Shown here: positions 60,117 to 64,000 of the stretch, piece by piece
Position numbering within the stretch: the stretch's first letter is position 1
Layout: every line of letters starts with the position of its first letter
NCBI GenBank assembly: GCA_017592665.1
Contig: JAGFNW010000011.1
Coordinates: forward strand, 62,001-126,000
Origin: Streptosporangiaceae bacterium NEAU-GS5
GTDB taxonomy: Bacteria; Actinomycetota; Actinomycetes; Streptosporangiales; Streptosporangiaceae
DNA: 64,000 nt
Reading direction: 5' to 3'
Position numbers and translations under genes: made by a program
The notes under the pieces: generated by a model
The model's database searches: none
The model's input: the letters and a program-made list of their open reading frames with translations, nothing else
What the model was told of the DNA's origin: nothing

Positions 60117-60608
60117 ATGTTGCGTGACCCAGCCAACCAGGTGTCGCGGCGGGCGATCACGCTGTGGCTCCTGGAGTCCCTGACCTGGTTCGTATTCGTG
60201 GTGGGCGGCTCGATCCTCGTCGCCTACTGGCTGAGCGGCTGGTCCCCGATCGACGGCTGGCCCGTCTGGCTGCTGCCCATCGTGGTGACCCTCCTCATGC
60301 TGCCCGGGGTGATCGTCGAGCCGCTGTGGCGGTTCGCGGTGCACCGCTGGGAGTTCTCCGACGACGTGGTCTACGCGCGTTCCGGCTGGCTGAGCCGCGA
60401 GTGGGTGTTCGTGCCGGTCAGCCGCATCCAGACGGTCGACAAGGCGCAGGGCTGGTTCGAGCGGCTGCTGCGGCTGGCCACGGTCGAGATCAGGACCGCC
60501 TCGCACGCCGGGTCGTCCACGATCAAGGGCCTCGACTTCACCGTGGCCGCGCAGCTGGCGGCCGACCTCGCCCACCGGGCCCGCGAGCTCAGGGACGACG
60601 CCACGTGA
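60117..60608 (+). CDS. PH-domain membrane protein (YdbS type)
   Basis: A 163-residue protein with two membrane helices (about 20-40 and 48-68) and one bacterial PH domain (VYARSGWLSREWVFVPVSRI, VEIRTASHAG). The start is ATG 60117; GTG 60111 is possible. It is coupled by GTGA to the larger PH protein, with which it is expected to form a complex. Confidence 0.9.
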   Translation: MLRDPANQVSRRAITLWLLESLTWFVFVVGGSILVAYWLSGWSPIDGWPVWLLPIVVTLLMLPGVIVEPLWRFAVHRWEFSDDVVYARSGWLSREWVFVPVSRIQTVDKAQGWFERLLRLATVEIRTASHAGSSTIKGLDFTVAAQLAADLAHRARELRDDAT

Positions 60609-62086
60609 CGGCGCCCACGATCCCCTCGATGCGGCCGCCGGTGCCGGTGCTGCGGCTCAGCCCCCGTGTCCTGCTCATCGACCCGATCCGGATGCTGCCC
60701 TCGCTGGTCGTCCCGCTCGCCGGCGTTCTGATCGCGGGCGGCTTCTCGGCCGCGTCCTTCGGCTGGGCCGCGCTGGGCGTCGCCGCCTCGGTCGTGTTCG
60801 CGGTGATCAGGTGGGCCACGTTCACGTACTCGATCGCCGACGGGCGGCTGGAGCTCACCCGCGCCTTCATCGGCCGGTCGGTGCGGACGATCCCGCTCGA
60901 GCGGATCCGGGGCGTCGACGTGACGGCCCCGCCCATGCACCGGGTGCTCGGCCTCGCCGTGCTCAAGCTCGACACGGGGGCCGGAGGCGACGAGCAGGAG
61001 GGCGAGCTCGACGGGGTCACCAAGCAGGAGGCCGAGCGGCTGCGCGCCACCCTGCTCGCCGACCGTGAGCAGCACGCTGCGGCCGCCGACGACGCGGCCG
61101 GGCACACGGGGCCCGAGGGCCGGCGGTATGCCCGCGTACCCCGATCCTGGCTCCGCTACGGCCCGCTCTCCGGGGCCTACCTGTTCACGCCGTTCGCGCT
61201 GCTGGCCGGCGCCATCGGCCTGGCGTTCCAGTGGGGCGAGGAGTTCGGCCTCAATCAGCGCGCCGCCTGGCGGGCCCTGGAGTGGCTGTGGGATCGGCCC
61301 TACCTGCTCGTGGCCGCGGCGGCCGCGCTCGTGCTGGCCATGCCGGTGCTGGGCTGGCTCATGTACGCGTTGTTCAACTGGGATTTCACGCTGAGCGGCC
61401 GGGGTGGCTACCTGATCGCCGAGCGCGGCCTGATCACCCGGCGGGTCGTCTCGCTCGAACGCCGCCGCATCCGCGGCTACGAGCTGGGGGAGAGCCTGCT
61501 GGAGCGGCGGTTCCACGTGGCCCGGCTGTGGGCCGTCGTCACGGGCCTCGGCGACTCGCGCACCCGCGGCCAGCTGCTGCCGGTCGTGCCGCGCCCCTTC
61601 GCCGAGACCGTGGCCGTCGAGGCGGTCGGCCCGATCGGCGCCCCGCTGCGCCGCCACCCGCTCATGGCGCGCCGCAGGCGCCTGTTCCGCGCCATCGTGC
61701 CTTGGGCGGTGTTCGCGGCCATCGCGTTCGCGCTTGGATTCGTGGTCGTGGGATGTGTGCTGCTGCTCGTGGCCGCTGCCGGAGTGCCGCTCGGCCTCGA
61801 CCGCTACCGGTCGCTGGGCCACGCCTTCGACGGCCGCCGCCTGTCGGTACGCTCCGGCTCGGTGCGGCGCACGCAGGCCGTGGTCGAGCGGCGAGCCGTG
61901 GTCGGCTGGACTATCCGGCAGACCTGGTTCCAGCGCGGGGGCCGCGTGCTGACGGTCACCGCGGGCGTGGGCGCCGGCAAGGGTGGCTATTCGGCCGTCG
62001 ACACCGGTGAGGAACAGGGCGTCGCGTTCGCCGCCGAGGTGACCCCGGCCTGGATCACCCCGTTCCTCACGTCACACGACGGGTGA
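60605..62086 (+). CDS. Multi-PH-domain membrane protein (YdbT type)
   Basis: A 493-residue protein with about six membrane helices and three PH modules (TYSIADGRLELTRAFIGRSV, YLIAERGLITRRVVSLERRR, GRRLSVRSGSVRRTQAVVER). It starts with GTG overlapping the previous stop. In Bacillus, homologues give tolerance to antimicrobial peptides; the role here is unknown. Confidence 0.9.
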   Translation: MTAPTIPSMRPPVPVLRLSPRVLLIDPIRMLPSLVVPLAGVLIAGGFSAASFGWAALGVAASVVFAVIRWATFTYSIADGRLELTRAFIGRSVRTIPLERIRGVDVTAPPMHRVLGLAVLKLDTGAGGDEQEGELDGVTKQEAERLRATLLADREQHAAAADDAAGHTGPEGRRYARVPRSWLRYGPLSGAYLFTPFALLAGAIGLAFQWGEEFGLNQRAAWRALEWLWDRPYLLVAAAAALVLAMPVLGWLMYALFNWDFTLSGRGGYLIAERGLITRRVVSLERRRIRGYELGESLLERRFHVARLWAVVTGLGDSRTRGQLLPVVPRPFAETVAVEAVGPIGAPLRRHPLMARRRRLFRAIVPWAVFAAIAFALGFVVVGCVLLLVAAAGVPLGLDRYRSLGHAFDGRRLSVRSGSVRRTQAVVERRAVVGWTIRQTWFQRGGRVLTVTAGVGAGKGGYSAVDTGEEQGVAFAAEVTPAWITPFLTSHDG

Positions 62087-62185
62087 CCCCCTCGCGCCGC
62101 TCAGCCACAGCCGATTGATGCGGCTCCCGGGCTCCCGGGGCTGCCGGATGGCGGCAGGCCGGGAGAACCGAAGACTGGCGGCGTG
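62087..62185. other. Gap between the PH-protein and SepH genes
   Basis: It holds GGCTCCCGGGCTCCCGGGGC, a GC-rich near-palindrome that may end both convergent genes. No other feature is seen. Confidence 0.3.
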
Positions 62186-64000
62186 CTACTCGGGCTTGCG
62201 CGCTCCGAACATGATCTCGTCCCAGGTCGGCACCGAGGCACGCCGTCCTCGTCCCTTGCGGGGGCGGGCCGGCGGCGCGGGCTTCGGCTTGACCGGCTCC
62301 GGCTTCGGCGCCTCCGCGGCCGGCGGAGTCTCCGCCGCCGCCACCTCGGCCAGGGGCGCCTCAGCTGCGGGCGTCTCGCCGACCACCGGAGCTTCGGCTG
62401 CGGGTGCCTCGGCCACGGGTGCCTCAGCTGCGGGCGGCTCGGCAACCACCGGAGCCTCGGTAGCGGCAGCCGGTGCCACCTTGGCCGCCGGTGCTGGCTC
62501 GGCCGTCGGTTGGCCCGTGGAAGGTCCAACCGCGGCGGCCGGCTTGGCGGAGCCGGTTCCGCTCTCGGGTTGCGCTTCAGCGGCTGCCGGGGTGCCAGCG
62601 GGCGCCTTGGCGGCCGGGGCCTTGGCCGCGGCCGGCCGCTGCGCGGCAGCCGGTGCCGCAGGTGGCTCCTGAACGACTGGCGGCGACGCTTGAGCGGCCG
62701 GGGATGGTGCCTGGGCGGCCGGTGGGGGCGACTGAACCGCCGGAGACGGCACCGAAGCGGCCGGTGGGGGCGACTGGACCGCCGGGGATGGTGCTTGGGC
62801 GGCTGGCGGTGGCGACTGAACCGTCGGAGACGGCACCGAAGCGGCTGGGGCGGTCGGGGGGGAGACCTCGGCTGCGGCGCGTGCTGGGCTGGGCGCTGGG
62901 ACGGACGGCACGGGTGGCGTGGCCGGCGGCGGGAGCGCCGGGGAAGCGGGTGGCGGCACGGGGAGCGTGGCGGGGTCCGGCACGGTCTCCGCGGCGACCT
63001 TCACGGCCTCGGCGATCGCCTCGGCGGCGGCGGCCACCCTCACCGGCTCGACGGGCGCTGGGGGCGCCACAGCGGCCGCGGGCGCTGGGGGTGCAACAGA
63101 GGGCGCGGGCGCTGGGGGTGCAACAGAGGGCGCGGGCGCTGGAGGCGCCATAGAGGCCGCGGGCGCGGGAGCCGGTGCGACCGGCTCCTCGACCGGCAGC
63201 GGCTCTGGCGCCTCGGTCTCCTCGCTCACGCGGGCGGGCGGCACGGGCATGGCCGGCTCCGGCCGTACGGAAGGAGCCAGGGGCGCGTCGCGGAACGGCG
63301 ACGGTGTGCCCGGCAGGGCCGGCACCGCGTAAGGCGGCTCGGTGTAGGCCGGGAACGAATACGTCGGCTCGGAGAAGGACGGCACCGGCGTGAGCTTGGA
63401 GACGCCGCGCGGCACGAACGGCCGGATCGTGGCCTCCTCCTCCGCCGGGTCGCTGTAGTCGGCGGCCGACAGGCGCATCGACTCGTCGTCGGCGGGCGTG
63501 ATGTGCCGGCGGCGCGGGTCGAACAGCCACTCCGCATGGCGGGTGTGCCCATTCCAGACGAAGCCGAGCTTGACCCGCCACAGCCCGTCGTCGCGCTTGG
63601 CGGAATCCCAGTCGATTTCGTCGGCGGGGACTCCGCGCCGGGTCAGCCGTTCGGCGACCAGCTCGCCCAGGGTCGGGCCCGGCGCCGATTCACCGGGCCG
63701 CCGCACGGCGACCCGCTGGGCCTGCTGCGCCATGTATTCGCGCTCCTGCAGCACGGGGCCCTCGAACCAGCGGACTCGCTCTACCGGGATGCCTGCGGTG
63801 GCGGCGATTTCCTCCGCCGTCTCACCGGCCCGGATGCGAGCCTGGATCTCCTTGGGGCGCAACGGACTCTCCACTTCGATCTCGTACTGGCCGAGACGGG
63901 AGAAGTTGCCGCGAACCGCAGCGCGGAGCCGGTCGTCGACGGGAAGCGTGAACCGCGTCCCCCGCCCGGCCGTGGCCAGGACGAGGTAGGTGCCGTCCTC
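62186..64000 (-). CDS. sepH: Septation protein SepH, N-terminal residues outside the window
   Basis: The frame is open to the right edge and begins EDGTYLVLATAGRGTRF, matching SepH a dozen or so residues after its usual start. The conserved N-terminal domain (DUF3071) with its HTH-like part (LRPKEIQARIRAGETAEEIA) is complete, and the C-terminus ends in the conserved PTWDEIMFGARKPE. SepH binds FtsZ and promotes septum formation in actinobacteria. A Pro/Ala-rich linker of about 300 residues, with 42-bp and 27-bp tandem repeats, separates the ends and is longer than usual. Confidence 0.92.
   Translation of the reverse strand, partial: EDGTYLVLATAGRGTRFTLPVDDRLRAAVRGNFSRLGQYEIEVESPLRPKEIQARIRAGETAEEIAATAGIPVERVRWFEGPVLQEREYMAQQAQRVAVRRPGESAPGPTLGELVAERLTRRGVPADEIDWDSAKRDDGLWRVKLGFVWNGHTRHAEWLFDPRRRHITPADDESMRLSAADYSDPAEEEATIRPFVPRGVSKLTPVPSFSEPTYSFPAYTEPPYAVPALPGTPSPFRDAPLAPSVRPEPAMPVPPARVSEETEAPEPLPVEEPVAPAPAPAASMAPPAPAPSVAPPAPAPSVAPPAPAAAVAPPAPVEPVRVAAAAEAIAEAVKVAAETVPDPATLPVPPPASPALPPPATPPVPSVPAPSPARAAAEVSPPTAPAASVPSPTVQSPPPAAQAPSPAVQSPPPAASVPSPAVQSPPPAAQAPSPAAQASPPVVQEPPAAPAAAQRPAAAKAPAAKAPAGTPAAAEAQPESGTGSAKPAAAVGPSTGQPTAEPAPAAKVAPAAATEAPVVAEPPAAEAPVAEAPAAEAPVVGETPAAEAPLAEVAAAETPPAAEAPKPEPVKPKPAPPARPRKGRGRRASVPTWDEIMFGARKPE
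62690..62850 (-). repeat. 42-bp tandem repeats in the SepH linker
   Basis: Alternating units encode QSPPPAAQAPSPAV and QSPPPAASVPSPAV, about four copies in frame. Confidence 0.75.
63055..63160 (-). repeat. 27-bp tandem repeats in the SepH linker
   Basis: Four units encode variants of APSVAPPAP; two of the copies are nearly identical (GGGCGCTGGGGGTGCAACAG). Confidence 0.75.

Noticed and set aside
1-64000. tRNA or rRNA genes
   Set aside because: No tRNA-like cloverleaf with a T-arm GGTTCGAATCC-type sequence and no rRNA segment was noticed; a covariance search would be needed to exclude a missed tRNA.

Overview
The window is very GC-rich DNA from an actinomycete. Codons mostly end in G or C, many genes are coupled by ATGA/GTGA/TTGA overlaps, and actinobacterial markers are present: a SepH-type septation gene, a SARP regulator, an ECF sigma factor paired with a DGPF protein, and the Nif3 / zinc-ribbon / RNase H-phosphatase / rnpB block. 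A Streptosporangiales-like soil organism is my best guess; this is an inference from content, not a search result.

Layout. (1) About 1-13.1 kb is a xylan/beta-glucan utilisation locus: a Gfo/Idh/MocA oxidoreductase (cut by the window edge), a GH30 enzyme, a LacI regulator, a CUT1 sugar importer (lipoprotein plus two permeases, no ATPase), a GH5 enzyme, a multi-domain GH10 xylanase and a GH43 xylosidase. A shared 13-bp palindrome before the GH30, lacI and binding-protein genes looks like the LacI operator. (2) 13.2-16.7 kb: SDR, diiron-type protein and S9 peptidase. (3) 16.8-25.2 kb: a six-gene translationally coupled operon (amidohydrolase, DMT transporter, acyl-CoA dehydrogenase, ThDP enzyme, amino-acid dehydrogenase, ADP-forming acyl-CoA ligase) that reads as amino-acid or peptide catabolism. 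(4) 25.4-28.9 kb: two membrane proteins of unknown function, a TetR regulator and a histidine kinase with no response regulator. (5) 29.0-32.6 kb: two adjacent acyl-CoA dehydrogenases and an acyl-CoA ligase. (6) 32.6-36.8 kb: M19 dipeptidase, M20 hydrolase, GNAT transferase and enolase-superfamily racemase, matching the known D- to L-amino-acid conversion gene set. (7) 36.8-41.8 kb: flavin monooxygenase, then the conserved Nif3 / zinc ribbon / RNase H-phosphatase / rnpB block.

(8) 41.7-43.9 kb is the most unusual part. The 3' end of rnpB (30 bp) is repeated exactly 1,896 bp downstream. Between the copies lie a decayed tyrosine integrase and a secreted ricin-type lectin gene. Just beyond the second copy is a remnant of a second related integrase. 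This looks like successive integrations at the RNase P RNA gene.

(9) 44-50.3 kb: lipoprotein hydrolase and divergent PadR gene with a PadR-type palindrome, ECF42-type sigma factor with its DGPF partner and a candidate autoregulated promoter, small proteins, an XRE regulator, a hexapeptide-repeat protein and an epimerase. (10) 50.3-64 kb: SulP transporter fused to a beta-carbonic anhydrase, a large disordered membrane-anchored protein, a PEBP lipoprotein, a SARP regulator, a DrrAB-type exporter, two PH-domain membrane proteins and SepH (its first residues lie outside the window).

Two window-wide patterns: at least eight genes carry a TANNNT hexamer 6-7 bases before the start codon and no Shine-Dalgarno (leaderless transcripts), and several conserved proteins carry in-frame tandem-repeat insertions in linkers.
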